Assembly: GCF_003369915.1 (NCBI RefSeq)
Contig: NC_046675.1
Coordinates: 16,244,001 to 16,308,000, forward strand
DNA: 64,000 nucleotides
Reading direction: 5' to 3'
Source of the DNA: Drosophila miranda
Taxonomy: Eukaryota > Arthropoda > Insecta > Diptera > Drosophilidae
The notes under the pieces were generated by a model. The model searched no databases. It saw only the letters and a program-made list of their open reading frames with translations, and had not been told where the DNA came from. The position numbers were made by a program, and so were the translations under genes. Position 1 is the first letter of the stretch; each line of letters starts with the position of its first letter. Shown piece after piece: positions 46,153 to 60,100 of this stretch.

Positions 46153-46689
46153 CACCACCAGTACCCCTTAGCTTAAGGGCGCGCGGAGCAGATGCTGCGC
46201 TCGCAGCAGCAGCAGCACTTGCAGCAGCACCACCAGCAGCAGCAGGCGGCGCAGCAACTGACATCCGCTTCAAATACCACACCAACCACAGCACCCAAGG
46301 CCAGCAGCAAGTCAGGATCGGGTTCGGGTTCAGGCTCCGGATCGGGCTCAGGCTCAGGCTCGGGATCAGTCTCCGCATCGGCATTGGCCACTGCCTCAGC
46401 ATCGGTCGTTAATTACTCCCAGAAGCTGCAGCAGCAGCAACAGCAGCAACAACAGCAGCAGCAGCAACACCAACAGCATCAGCAACAGCTGTTGCACAGC
46501 CAGCTCTCGGCGGAGCTGCAGGAGGACTCCTCGAACATCACCAGCGACCTCAGCGAGGAGCAACTGCAGCACCAGGCGGCACAGCAGCAGTACAACAATT
46601 ACCAGCAGTACGCGGCGGCCGCCAGCTACCGGAACTGGAATCACAGCCTCACGTTCAATGGAGCCGCCGCCCTGCAGAACCTCCTGTAG
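46153..46689 (+). CDS. fkh: Candidate readthrough extension of fkh
   Basis: The fkh frame continues beyond TGA (46150): seven codons (HHQYPLA), TAA (46174), then 170 codons to TAG at 46687-46689. The long part has the look of a real domain. It holds Gln/His runs (46198-46260), a Ser-Gly run (46308-46365), poly-Gln (46426-46485), SSNITSDLSEEQLQ, and a non-repetitive end SYRNWNHSLTFNGAAALQNL. Reading both stops would yield about 660 residues. I recall a longer annotated D. melanogaster fkh isoform of similar added length. Alternatives are reinitiation at the ATG 46192, an unseen splice that removes both stops, or chance opening due to repeats. Confidence 0.65.
46165..46179 (+). promoter_or_regulatory. 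Hairpin immediately after the fkh stop
   Basis: CCCTTA (46165-46170) pairs perfectly with TAAGGG (46174-46179) across a GCT loop. It begins 12 nt after the TGA, and its 3' arm contains the second in-frame stop. Stem-loops just 3' of a UGA-C are known to promote readthrough in flies. Confidence 0.55.
46308..46485 (+). repeat. Coding-type simple repeats (Ser-Gly, poly-Gln)
   Basis: Hexamer ggctcc/ggatcg units encode alternating Gly-Ser, then cag/caa triplets encode Gln. The mix of synonymous codons (caa and cag, tca and tcc) argues for protein-level retention rather than recent slippage. Confidence 0.8.
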
Positions 46690-48130
46690 CCCTGGCCCCG
46701 CACAAGCGGCGGCTTTGTGGCACCCAAGGGCATGGGCATGGGCCTGTCAATTAGCGAGTGCAGTTCCACTGGCTTTTAGCACCTGGGCGCATCCTTTGAG
46801 CACGTGAGTAGCCAGCCAGCCAGGGTTAGGATCGAGATCAGGTTCGGGCCCACACACTTGTACATAGACCCATCGAACCCTACTACTGCTAGCACTGTCT
46901 TAGCCTTTGCCTTTATGTTTTTTCCTTTCCTTTCCAATACCCGGTGTATCGTTCTGTTGGGGAATCCAAGAAACAAGAAAAAAGTGATGTAGTTGTAAGT
47001 GCAGCGATCGGGGGCACCAATCCAATGTGGCTGCCCCCGTGCTCTAAGAACTTTTGTTAAAATTTTATGTTCTTTTGCTAATACAAAAATATAATTCCGT
47101 GCCATTTGTTTTCGTTGTCGAAACAAGCAATAACAATCAAAGCGGTTAAAACTACAAATTTAAACATTTTAAATGTAACACAGAGAAGGAGAGAGAGGAT
47201 GGTAGGGATACTATCCTTAGGGAGAGAGAGTGAGCTTAGCGGGATCGTGTGTAATGTTCTGTCAGAAACGCTAAAACTAAACTAAAATGTCCCAAATAGA
47301 AACGCAAATACAAATACTAAGTGAAACCTTTATCCAAAGGCAATCGAATTCGAATCGCAAATGATCAAAAACCAAAAAACTAAGCCCTATATCATCATAT
47401 ATTCAGCAGTCCAGCAAAAAACCCTAAGAATCTTCAAAATACAACAAGAAATCTGGCCATGCATAGGAAACGTCACGTCTTATACTATATAATTTATGAA
47501 AAATTGTCATTTATATACACACATACGAGAATATCCACGGATCGGGTATGTGCAGATATATCAGACTTCATTTACATTTACATTGTGTGTCTTCTGTTGT
47601 TGTACGAATTCGTTAGGCTTAGGCATTTTGTAAATAATCTATAAATAGTACGTATTCCTAAGAGAGAGAACCCAACCCCCCACTAAAACCCTCCCCCCCC
47701 TCCACCAACAACAATTTTAAACTAACTTGAGAATTAATCAAATTGTATGAAACTATGCCACACCCTCAGACTCTCACACACACACACACACATGAAATAA
47801 AATTAAACATATATAAATATTGTATAGCATTTAACATTTAATTAGCATAAATAACGAAGGCAGCACGCAAAAACAGAAAAAATGGTAAAAGCATAAAAAA
47901 AGAAAAGAATATGAGAATGCAATTATTATTCAATAATTTTTAATATTAGTTATATTGTGCGTAAAGTATGAAAAAATTATAAAAAGACACATTTTTACAT
48001 TGAGCTAAGCTAATTAATTAAACTTGATAAAAAAAAATAGTTTAAATATGAAAAAACACACTGAAACAAATGAAATTTATTGTAAAATAAATACAATATG
48101 AAATTCAATAAATGTCAAAGCAAGAATTAA
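46690..48130 (+). other. fkh: fkh 3' UTR
   Basis: AT-rich with no ORF of note. Poly(A) signals AATAAA are at 47796-47801, 48086-48091 and 48107-48112, with the last pair the likeliest main end. A CA run lies at 47777-47791. Confidence 0.6.
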
Positions 48131-51100
48131 AATCCAAACTCTAAAGCTAGTTAAAATTAATACTATTATAAATCATGCAAAACAAAAACCACAGCAACAA
48201 ACCGACTATTTTAATGTTTGAAATACATGAAAAAAGTAAAAAAAAAATTATAAATTAGTTTTAATTTCCCAGGCAATCAAAGCAATACCTACCTTTGTTG
48301 ACATAAACAACTGACCTCCAACAATCATTTCTATATTGATTGGGCTGGCCTCCGTCTCCCGGTCCTATCTACGGGCATGGTATCGATGCAGCAAATTGAA
48401 CGACCGATAGTGGTTCCGAGAGGTGTCATCCCTATCTTATCGCTACCCAGATGCAGAGTGCAGTTTTTCCCAGTTTTCCGTTGTTTTCCGTTGATAAACC
48501 CCGCTCTTATCGCCCTGAACTCATAAATTGCAACGGAACAAGAAGGTAAACAGCCACGTCCCAGACCTGACTAACCCATCTCAACCCAACCCCAGTTTCA
48601 GTCCCAGTCCCAGTCATACTTCCAGTCACCTATCCCTCTTCTTTTGGTTCTGTTCTGTTTGCTTTCTAGTAATATAAAGAGAGGAATATACGATACGATA
48701 CCCTATCATGGACCTTATCTCTGTTTTATGTATATATGTATGTATATACTCCGACAACTACAGCCTGATCAGTCGCATTTCCCCCCTGGTAGGGCGACAG
48801 TTACAACCTATCCAACGTTGATTATCATCGGTGTGATTCATTTGAAAGAATCTATGGTTCCAGAATTCTCGGACCTGGGCCTGGTAGCCAGAGGCATTAA
48901 AATTTCACCAACAGTTCATTTATCTGGTCGCTGCAGACCCCGCGAATGTTTAACAAGCTGTTGTCTTTTTTAATTAAGCAGGAAGGTCACCATTTTTATA
49001 TACCGACAGATATCTATATACATTTTATATGTGGGCAACTTGCTTTAATACATTTTTTATGGCCTCTACCATGGGTAGAACAGCACTGTTCCATAAAGAG
49101 CGCGCTTTGTTGTTCGTCAGGGGCTTGGGACTTGGTCGGGGAGTAGGTCTGTCTGTCCCTGCAATTCTGACTGGGACTCGGTCTGTGTCTGGGTCTCGCT
49201 TTGGAAGCGACAACAAAATGGCGCTTGGTTTGTTGTCGCTTCAATTTCGATTTTTCCTTGACATTGTGACTGTCAGCATTTTGTTAGAGTTCCTTCATTT
49301 TACTCCCGCAAACAACCCCATCTGTGTGCGGGGCTTACGAGATCTGTGTCTTGGGGTTGGTTCGGCTAAACCGACAACCCACCCAAAAACACCCAAGCCA
49401 CCCACTCAACCGCGCCACCCCCCATTTCCAGTTCCAGTTGTCGACAATTTATATATCGATGCCTTAATGCCAGACATGCGCGCTGAAGACGCTCAATGGG
49501 GGGGATAGCGATGGTATGGTGGTGTTCCGAGTTTGTTGAGCTCTCCAGACAAGCCAGAACCAGCCATGTCCTCCCATATCTACTCATAAATGCCACCCAC
49601 ACGGCTCGCCGCCGCTTGTGAGCGACCCGACCCCATCAATATGTAATTATTCTGTCGAAGACAGATTTAAAATTCCATTTTCAACAAACAACAAGTTCGG
49701 GTTAAACTTTTTACAACTTCCCAAAACAAAACCATTAGGAAATTGGCAGAGCAGAGTGTACAATTTGTCATGACATTTTGTTGGTCATTAAACATTGATG
49801 ATGGCCAGAGTCAGAGTTTTATTGAAACACGAGTAATCATCGCATGTCTATGACCTCGGTGCACTCTCCCTTTTCATTCCCTATATCCAATGTGTGTTAT
49901 ATACTCGAATTGTATTATTGACAAAACATAGAAATTAGTCAAAAAAAAGTTGTAAATTTAATTTTTAGTTAAAAATTTCATACATCCGAAATTCAGCTCG
50001 GTTTCCGTTCAGTAGGGATTGTGGCAGGAAATTTGCGAGTAAATCCAGTCCGGGCCGGCCGAGGGCTTGAGGTTTTACGGCTGCTGTTCTGCTGCTAATA
50101 AAGAACCACAATCTTGTAGTAATTTTCTAATGGAATATTTAATTTTAAAACGAGACACAGCCGGGTTTGGGGTTGTGGGTGTGGGGCCTGAAAGGAGTGG
50201 AGATGCTGCCACGTAGAAAAATGGTCGGGCAACGCAACCCTTTTTTCCTTTGCTGCAGGAACAGCATGGAGCAGCAGCGGCTTATGCCGGATGGATACAC
50301 AGGAAGTAGTAGTGCCTTTGGTAGCCTCCATTGCCAGCCCCATCTGGCATTTTCCTCACTCTCGCTCTGCTTCCTTTCCCCATGGTGGCAGTCAAAGACA
50401 GCGCCACGTAGCAATGGCGGAGGCAGGAAGGCAGTGTGGCAACGTGGTTGTCGCTGCAGGGGCAGCATCCGCTCGGATTGCTGGCTGGTTGGATGGTTGG
50501 ATGGTTGGACCCCCATGGACCCGCCTCTCTGAGAGCTCCACTCGCTTTGTGCACTGCTTTTTCATTATAATAATACTTTGTAATTAGGTTTTCGAAAGTT
50601 AATTAAAATTCGGTTATGAAAGCGGAAACTTTCTCATGAACGCTTCCGGTTATAAAAACGCATGAAGGGGGTTCGCTAGGGGTTGTTGGGTCTTTGGGGG
50701 TAGGATAGGTGGTGTGCTGGTTGGCGATTGGGAGAGGGTTCTGGCTCTGGGGCTCGGTTAGGCAAATGGAAAATGGGAAAATGCTTCAAAAAAGGATTTT
50801 CGGTCTCCGGTTGAGCTGCAGCCAGAGACAGACATAGAATAAAAGATGGAAATGTACGAGTAAAAGACGAGTACTGCTCCAAAAACAGAACCAGCGAGAG
50901 GGGTAGACACAGAACAGAGAAGCAGTGAGAAAAGGGAAGAGAATGTAGGGGAGGAGAGACAGCGGCATGGCTCTCAACTTTGTTTCGAGGAAATTTTTGT
51001 GCAAACATTTCTCTGAAATTAAAAAATACATATTATATTTTAATGAGCAAAATGGCTACCAACGCGCCATCGCAGTGGTTCTTTCTCCTCTTTTCGCTGG

Positions 51101-54100
51101 TGTTGGTGCCTGTAGCTGTTGCTGTTGTCACGTTTAATGCGAACCGCGCCCAGTCGCAAGGTTGTTCCCAACATTGCGAACGGGATAATTAAAATGATGA
51201 CTTGAAAATAAATTGCTGTTATCTCTGACCAACAGGCTGGCTGCCTGTCGTAGAGCCAGGGACAGAAACGGAGACAGGGCCGGGCCCAAACCAAAGCCAG
51301 AGCCAGATACGACCCCACCCAAAACCGTTGCTGGTTGTCGATGACACGTCGATGTCGACAGCGCCACATCATTATGTACGGGGGAGCGGGCAGCCGGCAG
51401 TACGGGTACACGTCCGGGTAAGTTCTACCGCTCATTGTCCTCCGTTTGGTGTCGCCCACTTACACTGAAAATAAATTATTCTAAAATCGGGAATAAATAT
51501 ACATGCGAAACAACAAAAAAAGCAAAAACAATCGAATACTATTCATGTTATTTGTAACATATGCACGTTAACCAACCTGTAAAAAACTTCTATCAAGATT
51601 ATTTTATCAGCCTTCCGAATCTTATATTAGTTTTTAGGTGAAGATTTCATTACTAAATTCGTATATAAAGTCGTGAAACATTTTGAAACTAGTTTTGGAA
51701 ACTTGCTATTGGGTTTCCTGTTTTCCCTCAGTGTTCTGGCATTCCCTTCGGTTTCTGTGTGTGTGCTCTATCAGCGCCTGCCGCTGCTGCGTGCTTGAGA
51801 ACGACACTTACGGATTAGGCCGGCAGCAGCAGAAACAGCAATACAGTCGGAGCCGCATCAGGAGTAGCAGCGGGTCGAGCTGACAAGTGGCCGCCTTCCG
51901 CCCGGTTGTCCTTTTGGCCGGTTGTCCGTGCAGCCGTCGACGTGCCTCTGACTGTTGCTGCATTGTGCTCTGTGTTTATCTAAAACATTCCACACATAAT
52001 TAGCAACAAAGCTCCACTCCACCCTCCTCATCGTTGTGCTCTTCTTGCAGCAAATTGAAATTAATCCGCGAAACCTTACGCTCGAAAATGCGGGCACGTG
52101 TCTGCCGTAAAGATTCCCTGGTCAGACATGGACCACGGCACGCGCCGTCCATCTCTCTCTTCCAGCTTTCTCCCGGCAATCAAAACATTACAAATCTCTT
52201 CGGGTTGGGTGTGAAATTTTGCAGGGCATTATCTGAAAACATCCTGCCATACGTTTTTCGCCGATATCTTGGACGAGTACGAGTACTCTTGCTCGTATCT
52301 GTATCTGATGGTGATGGCCGGCAACAGCGAGCTTAGCTGCAACGCCAACGCATTAATCACGTTTCGGCATGTGGCAGTAGATGGGGGCACGGGCATTAAG
52401 TGGGAGTGTGGATAGTGGGTGGGCAGGCAGCCATTTGTGGTTGGTTGTGGGGTGACAGTGACTGATGTGCAGGCGGAGCAGGGGGCGGCGGCTTATCGAT
52501 TGGCAGCTCCGACACACCTTTATCGGGGAACAGCAGCCCATTCGATTGGATGAAATTTCAGACGACCCCAACAACAGCAACGCTGCTAATAATCAAATTG
52601 TGTTTTGACAGGCCAACGACGAGGTCTTCGAGTGGCATGAGTGACTCATTAGGAGCTGAAGATGATGAATGAATGGGAGAGTGCTTGGTCTGCTAAAAAT
52701 AACCATTATGGGGAGCCGAAAGATATGCTCAAAGAGTATTTATGTATCTATAGAAGCATCACTGGAAACCGGGGAGTATACTACAAACGAGTCCTTGCTT
52801 ATCAAAGCCATTTGATTGAGGAGTTCCCTGTGTAAAATGCAAACCAACCATCCATTTTCATTTCGTGTTGATTATTTATTTTTATTTTAATTAAAACTCG
52901 CAACAGAATGCACTCTAGAATATTTTCAATTTAAATGCAATTAAGTTAATGCAAGCCTCCACAAACAGTTGCATTTACGGTTGGGTTGCACACTGGCACG
53001 AGGGATAAAATATATGTACGAATACTCGTATAAGCCTAGCATTTGGCATTTGGCAAAAATCAAATCAGAATCTCCTACTAAATTAAATTCATTTATTTGG
53101 AAATCTATTTGCATACGCAGGCGAAATTAATGTGAAATCATCGGCAGAGGAGCAGAATTTTAGCAGGATCCTGCATATCGATAGCGATGGCTGGCAACCG
53201 CTTCCGGTGCGGCTAGCGGAAACGGACATGGTCATGGCGCTTCCCCATCACCATTCTCCTTCCTGCTGTTGCTGCTGCTGCTTTTCGTTGTTTGCGGAAA
53301 ACGCCTGACTGCATCAACGAATGAATGAGTGAGTGAATGGACGAGTGAGTGATTGAATGCGAGCACGGAGAACAACAAGAATAAACAAATTTGGAGCACA
53401 GGCAACAATTTTCATGCAATCTAATTCACAATTAATGACAAATTCCCTGCCACTTACGAGTCTCTGCGGCATCACTGTGTGTGCCTGTGTATCTGTGCTT
53501 GTGTGCGAAAATATTTGCACAATAATTAATTGAATAATGTCAATAAATTTTCAACACATTTCCACACACCCATACACACACAGAAAGGAGAGTGAAACTT
53601 TTCATGCCCACTCGCTCACACTCACACATGTCCTGGTAGAGGACAAACACATTTGCGTACGGATGAGGAGGAGCAGCAAGCAGTCCGCTGGACCATTTCA
53701 AAGTTGGGACAATGCTCGAAACTGGACAAGTTTGTCTGCTGCCCGGATGCTCCGGTCGCCGTCTCCGGCTCCGGTTCTGGCCATGGCATACATAGCTCTC
53801 CGGTTCTGGCCATGGCTCTGGCCGTAGCACTGGCTCTCGCTCGGATGGTGGTGGTGATGGTGCGATTAGGCGAAACGAATCAACAAATCAACACACTCAG
53901 CAAATTCGTCAGCAGGATGCGGATGCCTTCGCTGCTTCTGGTGCTGCTGCTCTGCTGCTGCTGCTGGTGCACATTGTGTCTCATTTCCATTTTCAGGAGC
54001 GGCAGCAGACGACGTCGACTGTTCAAAAGTTTGTCTTTCAATTTCGAAAATGGTATTTGTCAAGTGGGCGCCACACCCTCCCCCCCTCTATATGTTGGGC

Positions 54101-57100
54101 TTTCAGATTTGCATAGCTCAGCAGGGGAGCAGAAACACTGGCAGTGGCAATGGAAATGGCAGGGGCAGTGGCAGGCATCTTTGCCGTCATGACCCATTCG
54201 GATCGTAGGTTCCATGTGTGCCCTTCAAATGGCTCAAGTGCTGTAGAGGAACAGCCAGCCCCAGGGCCCACAACCAGAGCCAGAGCTGACACACTGCCCC
54301 AATTTCATGAGTTTTTCCTTATTTGTGACTCTCAAAAGCATCCGATTTGGTAAACTTAACTTAAGGGAACTCCAAATACATGCATTGGGTGTTACAATGA
54401 TTAAAAATTATTCAATTTATTTTGATTGTTGCAAATGTTTGCCATCACATTCGGATTGGGATTCGGAACCGGATTCAGAAATTGACAGCTCAAAGGTGAA
54501 TGCATTTGGCAGCGCATCCCTTTGCCCGCCAGGCTCAGCACTGCCATTGATCCATTCATGAATAGAGACAGACAGAACAACAGACCAGAGCCTATCTGGC
54601 CTGAGAATATTCAGAGTCCATAGGATCCTTTCGTCCTGTCGATTGTTTAGCCAGCTAAGCCATCAAAACAAAAACCATTCATCCGCAGAGACAGAAACAG
54701 AGAGAGGAAGAATCTTTAACCAATAAAGAAAACAGGATAAGCCATCATTTCCGAATTGCAAGTCAAAAAGATTTAAGCAGGCGGAATTCCCCGCAACACA
54801 TCAAATGAGCAGCAATCGGCATTTGGCATTCGGTATTCCACAAATGGCAAATGGAAATGCACTTTTTTAGTCATCTGTTCGAGTGGAGTGCCCCGAGTGT
54901 GTGCTCAAACAGTTTTTCTGGCCAATTGAGCAGCAGTGCGAGTAATACAACAATGCCAATACATATGCGCCATAGAGTCATAGCCATATTCAGAACTACA
55001 GGCGATGTTGGCGATGGTGATGGTGGCACCCCCGCTGCAAAGCTTACCGCAACACATGTAAACGTCAAGTCGGGCCAAATCCTCTGTAATTGATCGCCGC
55101 ATGGAGCGAAGCTTACCGACTGTCGCCGCGGGTGCAATCCTAATAAAAAATCCCATACCCGCCGCAGCCGCAGCCGTAGCCGTACCCTCGGCACTGCTCA
55201 ATGCTGCAGTGTCGCCAGTTTAGCTCCGCTTAAGTACCTGCCCTTACAATGGGCGCCCATTCATAAGGCGACTGTCAATCATGTCTAACCCGTCGACAGA
55301 GCGTCGCCAGCGTCTGGTTCTGCCTCAGAGCAGACCCAACCCCAGCGCCGCTGAATGCTGGCAGATGTTCTATGGCCCAAAAGTTTTTCTTTTGCTCGAC
55401 TTTTAAACCTGACTGACATGCAAATCAAAATGACAGTCCTCACGCAGGCAGGTGCATGGCCCCAGGATCTCAACCTTTATAAATACATACATATACTAGA
55501 TCTAACCGCCAGTCAAGTGCGGGCCAAGAGCCGTGCCAAATGCTAACAGCAGGTCAACTAGCAAGATCTTCAACCTTCAGAGGGACACCCACGACAGGCC
55601 GGGCCGGGCCATGCCAGGTTGTTGTTATCTCTGCTTAATGTGCCAATATTTTTACATGCTTAAAGCATGTTAAACAATTGTCGATGGTGATGTCGCCGCA
55701 ATCGCAGCCCCTCGGGCCCCCAGAACTGACGACTAAATTAAGCCATTTGTCATAGCTTATTTTCACATATGCTGGCATTTAACACGCAGGTTCGGGCTCT
55801 GCTCCTCAGTCAGTGTTACAGCCGCAGTGTCAGCCTCAGCGTCAGCCTGGTGGTGACTCTCGCCTTTTGATTGGAAATACTTTGGCGTGGTAGTTCCTGC
55901 TCAGAGTTCCGGCTCTTCCTGTCCGGCATTAGAAAAACAGCAACAGAAATCCAATGAAAACAAACCGCCCATCAACACCCTCGAAATAAATTGCCTTGGC
56001 ATGAAAGTGCCAGTGGGTGGGTGATGCTGATGCTGTCCTCCATCCTCCGTCCTCGGTTCTCGGTCTCCTTCTTGTTGTAGAAGGTCCTGCCCTCCCATTG
56101 CTCCGTTCAGTGTAGCATTTAATTGAAATGGGCGCGAGAGCATTTGTTTCTACATTCTATGCTCACTAGCCGCATTAAAGTGCTAATGCACTGTTGTTGT
56201 TTTTGGGCAGGATAGAACAGCACCGAGCAGCTTCAAGCAGAACAGGACCTCTACGACAGGACAACGTCAACCCCTAAAACTATAGAGCAACAAAACGCTC
56301 ACTCCCGATTCACGAACAATCAACCCCGAATAATAGCAAGGATTATGCCATACATCAGCAGGGCTCAGGCCTGGGGTTTGTTCTCGGTCTGGTTCTGGTT
56401 CTGCGTTCGGCTCTAGGTCTGGGTCTCGACGAAGGCAGACCGAGAGGGCATTGTCCTAGTGGAATTGAACAACAAGAGAAATTTAGTGGTTAAACGAAAG
56501 TCGAAGAAGGGAATGCTCTTTCCAAATTGATTTTCGATGGGAGGAATTCTTATTCACGTATCAATTTAAATTATATAAATTCGTTATGGTATAGAAATAT
56601 AAGCTCTCGATTCTTAGAACATTCAATCGTGAATGTATCTAGTAAACTTAACCAATATAGGTCACTAGAGGCAACCAAAGTACTTCACAATCTTATCTTT
56701 GTATGGAAATAATCCTATTTAGTATGGTTTACGTCCAAGTCCTATAACTAGTAAATGTGTACATATATGTGTACTTAGCAAAAAGAGTTTTCGGACTTTG
56801 ACGGACTCTACTTTCAATCACATAATCTAACATTATTGAAGGGTATACAGATGTCTTCAAACACCGATCCTCCTTTCTCTCAGCAAGGGACGTTATAGCT
56901 GCCGATGCTTGGGCTCTCGTCATCATCGTCATCGTCATGTCCTGTCCCCGTCCCCTTCCCCAGTCCTGTGTCGTCTCGTCGGGTTTTGGTGTATGTTTTG
57001 AGGCTACAGATATCAGGGCAATAAAATAATTGCGACAATAAGCGTTTCATTATTCATTTGTGTGACTGCAAGGGGCGAACAATTTGTGAGCAGGTCGTCC

Positions 57101-60100
57101 CAGCAGGGGGAGGTGGAGGTGGAGATGGAGGCGGAGGCGTAGTGGCTTCAGGGCCGGGGTAGATGTGTCGATGACGGAGCACTGATTGCAGGGGTGGTGC
57201 CCATTCTATACCGTGCCCTGACCCGATCCGATGTTAATCCAACTGTGTTCGGTCTTCAGGGCTCTCATGCACATTGCCGTTTTAGCAGTTAATAGTTTGC
57301 CACGGCGGCTGAACTTTGATTTCCGTGCCAGCAATGAAAGGAAAGCCAGCAGGGGGTGTTAAACACCCGGCCGATGATCTTGATTTGATTACTGCGGCGT
57401 TAATACAATTGATAGTTGAGGCCGAAGAGGAGAGGAGGGAATCAGAATCAGGCTAATATGAAGCTGCGTATGGCCTTTTTTGTTGTGGCTTGTGTGAATG
57501 TTTTGTTGTTGCGGCTTAGCCGTCAAATTGCTGCAGTTGTTGATTGCTTTTTTATTTCGCCTTCGAATTACGACATTTGTTTTGTGTGCCAGCGGATTAG
57601 CCAACTTGGATTTCTGCTCTCCACAGTACTTACAAACACTTCACTTCGGGCTATGATAATTGCAGACATTTCTGCATAAAAACTTTTGCTATTAGCCACT
57701 CGCACTCTTTGGCTGCTACCAATTCCACTTGATTGGCCCTGGAAATGGCAGTTGTCTGGCAGTTCGCTTCCGCTTCCGCTTAATTGCCCGGATGCGTCCG
57801 TCTGGGCCTGGCTAAGAGTAAAGAAAACGGAAATCGCTGGAAATAATTATAATTGAGCGCTCAAAGACCGCATGAATTTTCAAGCGAACGATTTTTTCTT
57901 TTGCCGATTCGAAGGAGTTGCCGTAGGGCAAACAAGCATTGGGAAATTTCTTAATTGAGTTTGCATAATTAATGCAGGTAATTGTCCTTAAGGCTCAATT
58001 GAAATCGGAATCTTAAACTGAGTTTGCTTAGCCAATATGGAGATGATTGAAATGAGGCCAAGTCTAGTTTATCAGTGCACAAACCAGAAAGGATGAACGG
58101 AAAAAGGATTAAAGGGCTCTTTGTTTTTAGCCAGAAAGAATCGAACTTACAACTTTATACTTAATCGAGGTGTGAATGTCAATCACTTTCTTCTTGCATT
58201 TCTCTTTGAAAGCCTCTCTGTCTTCTGTCGGATATGTTGTCGGTAATAATTTTGTGTATATTTGCATTAACAAATGCACAGTCAAATCCGAAAATAAACA
58301 CAAGCCAGCCGCCACCCATCAACTTGGCCAGAACCCTGCCGCCCGCTGTCTCTCTCTCTCTATCGCTCTTCGCGCCCTGTCTCTTTTAGACTCACATTCT
58401 GTGTACGCAACTACAATACATTCTCCAAATGCGCGCGCTACCTTGCGCTTGTTATTACAGCAAACAAATGAAAGTGAAAGCACAAATTTTGCAATGGCTT
58501 TTTTTGGGATTCTTTTTATAATACATATAGACAGGCCAGACGGATGAAGCGGGAGGAGAGAGAGGAGGGAAGAGACGGGCAGAGAGAGTCGTTGGGAGAG
58601 AGAGCAGAGTGCAGAGAAAAGCGCGACGTTCGTTCGCTTTGGTGCCAAAATTGCTTCCGAAATCAACCAAAAGCCAAACGACAGCCAGTGTTTATAGTAG
58701 TGGTAGTGTGTGTGTGTGTGTGTGTGTGGGGATAGCCAACATGGCCGACACACACACATAGACACAAACAACTAACAGAGAAACCAAAGAGCCAGGCCAG
58801 GCCATTTCGGGCCATGCCAGGAGACCCAGAAGAGCCCAGAGCCGGCTGGAGCTGTTGAGTTTGAGTTTACTTCTCAAATATTATGCGAACGCAAATATTT
58901 TTATTTAGTAAATGTCATTTATTATTTATGTTTATTCGAGCACTTATCTAGCGCTGCTTAACAACTTCGGCTCTAATGCACGGCGGTGGCAGCGTGCGGG
59001 GGGCCAAGGCCGCGTTGCCATCCAATCGAATTTGAAAGCGGAATCAACAAGGAATCGAAACGCTGCCACCACCAAAGCGCCCACGCATGCCAGGATGCCA
59101 CACTTTGGAAAAATATCTGGTTTTCCTGATGGATATCCTCTATATTTACCAAATAATTTAATTTGAAAAACTTTAGGCACAACCAATATTAATATTTAAA
59201 GAAATTAAATATTTTAATATCCAAAGGATATAATGTCCATAGCAATAATGAAGTAGTTCTTATAAATTAATATTCAAGGGATATTAAAATGAAGCACAAA
59301 GTTGAATATATTTTTAAGCTTGCATAAATTTGTCTTTAAGTTAAATCGATTCAATTTGTCTTGCATAGATTCTTGAATTTTTCATCCAATTGCACATCAA
59401 AGGACAAACCTTTTTTCTTTCAGTGTCGAAGTAGAATGGTGGCTTACGGAAACGGAGGTGGGAATAAATTTAAACTCAAACTAAACTTGCGAGTAAATAG
59501 AAATACAAAAAGGCAAACAAAAACAATGCTTCTGCTGCCACGGTCGTAAGGATGTCGATGTCGATGTGGATGCCGGGGCCAAGAAGCCAGCCAGGCCGCA
59601 GCAATCGGAGTCCCAGTCCCATCCCCAGTTCGAGTCGCAGGCAAATGGCGGGCAGAGTGTACACAAGCCGCCGTCTAGCGCATGTCTGCCAAGTGCGAAA
59701 TGGGGGCGACTTGCTCCTCCACGACTGCTCCACTCTTGCAGTGGCTGCTTGCCAATATTTGTGATTGTTTCGTATTCGATTTTCATAGCAATGCAGTGTC
59801 CTTGGCTGCCAGATAGAGATTTCAATGGGTCTGGGGCATGGTTATGTGCATAGGAGGGGACCCCCTCTGCTCCCTCTCTCTTTTCTCTATGAATGACTTT
59901 TTCTTTCCCTACTTCTCTGGCTATCCGCTGGTTGTGGCTGCTACGATTATTGTTATTAGTCGAGCAAACAAATTGGTAAATAATAAATATTTTTCAGTTA
60001 AATATTGTTAGTAGAATGCCTCTTGCGGACTTGCGGAACCAGTATGCGCTGTGTGGCACGAGCCTCCTTTTTTTATGATTTTGTGTATCGGTGTGTATAT

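Noticed and set aside
57416-57679. Signal-peptide-like 87 aa ORF
   Set aside because: No TATA, poly(A) signal or recognisable motif, and the hydrophobic run follows from ttttgttg-type sequence.
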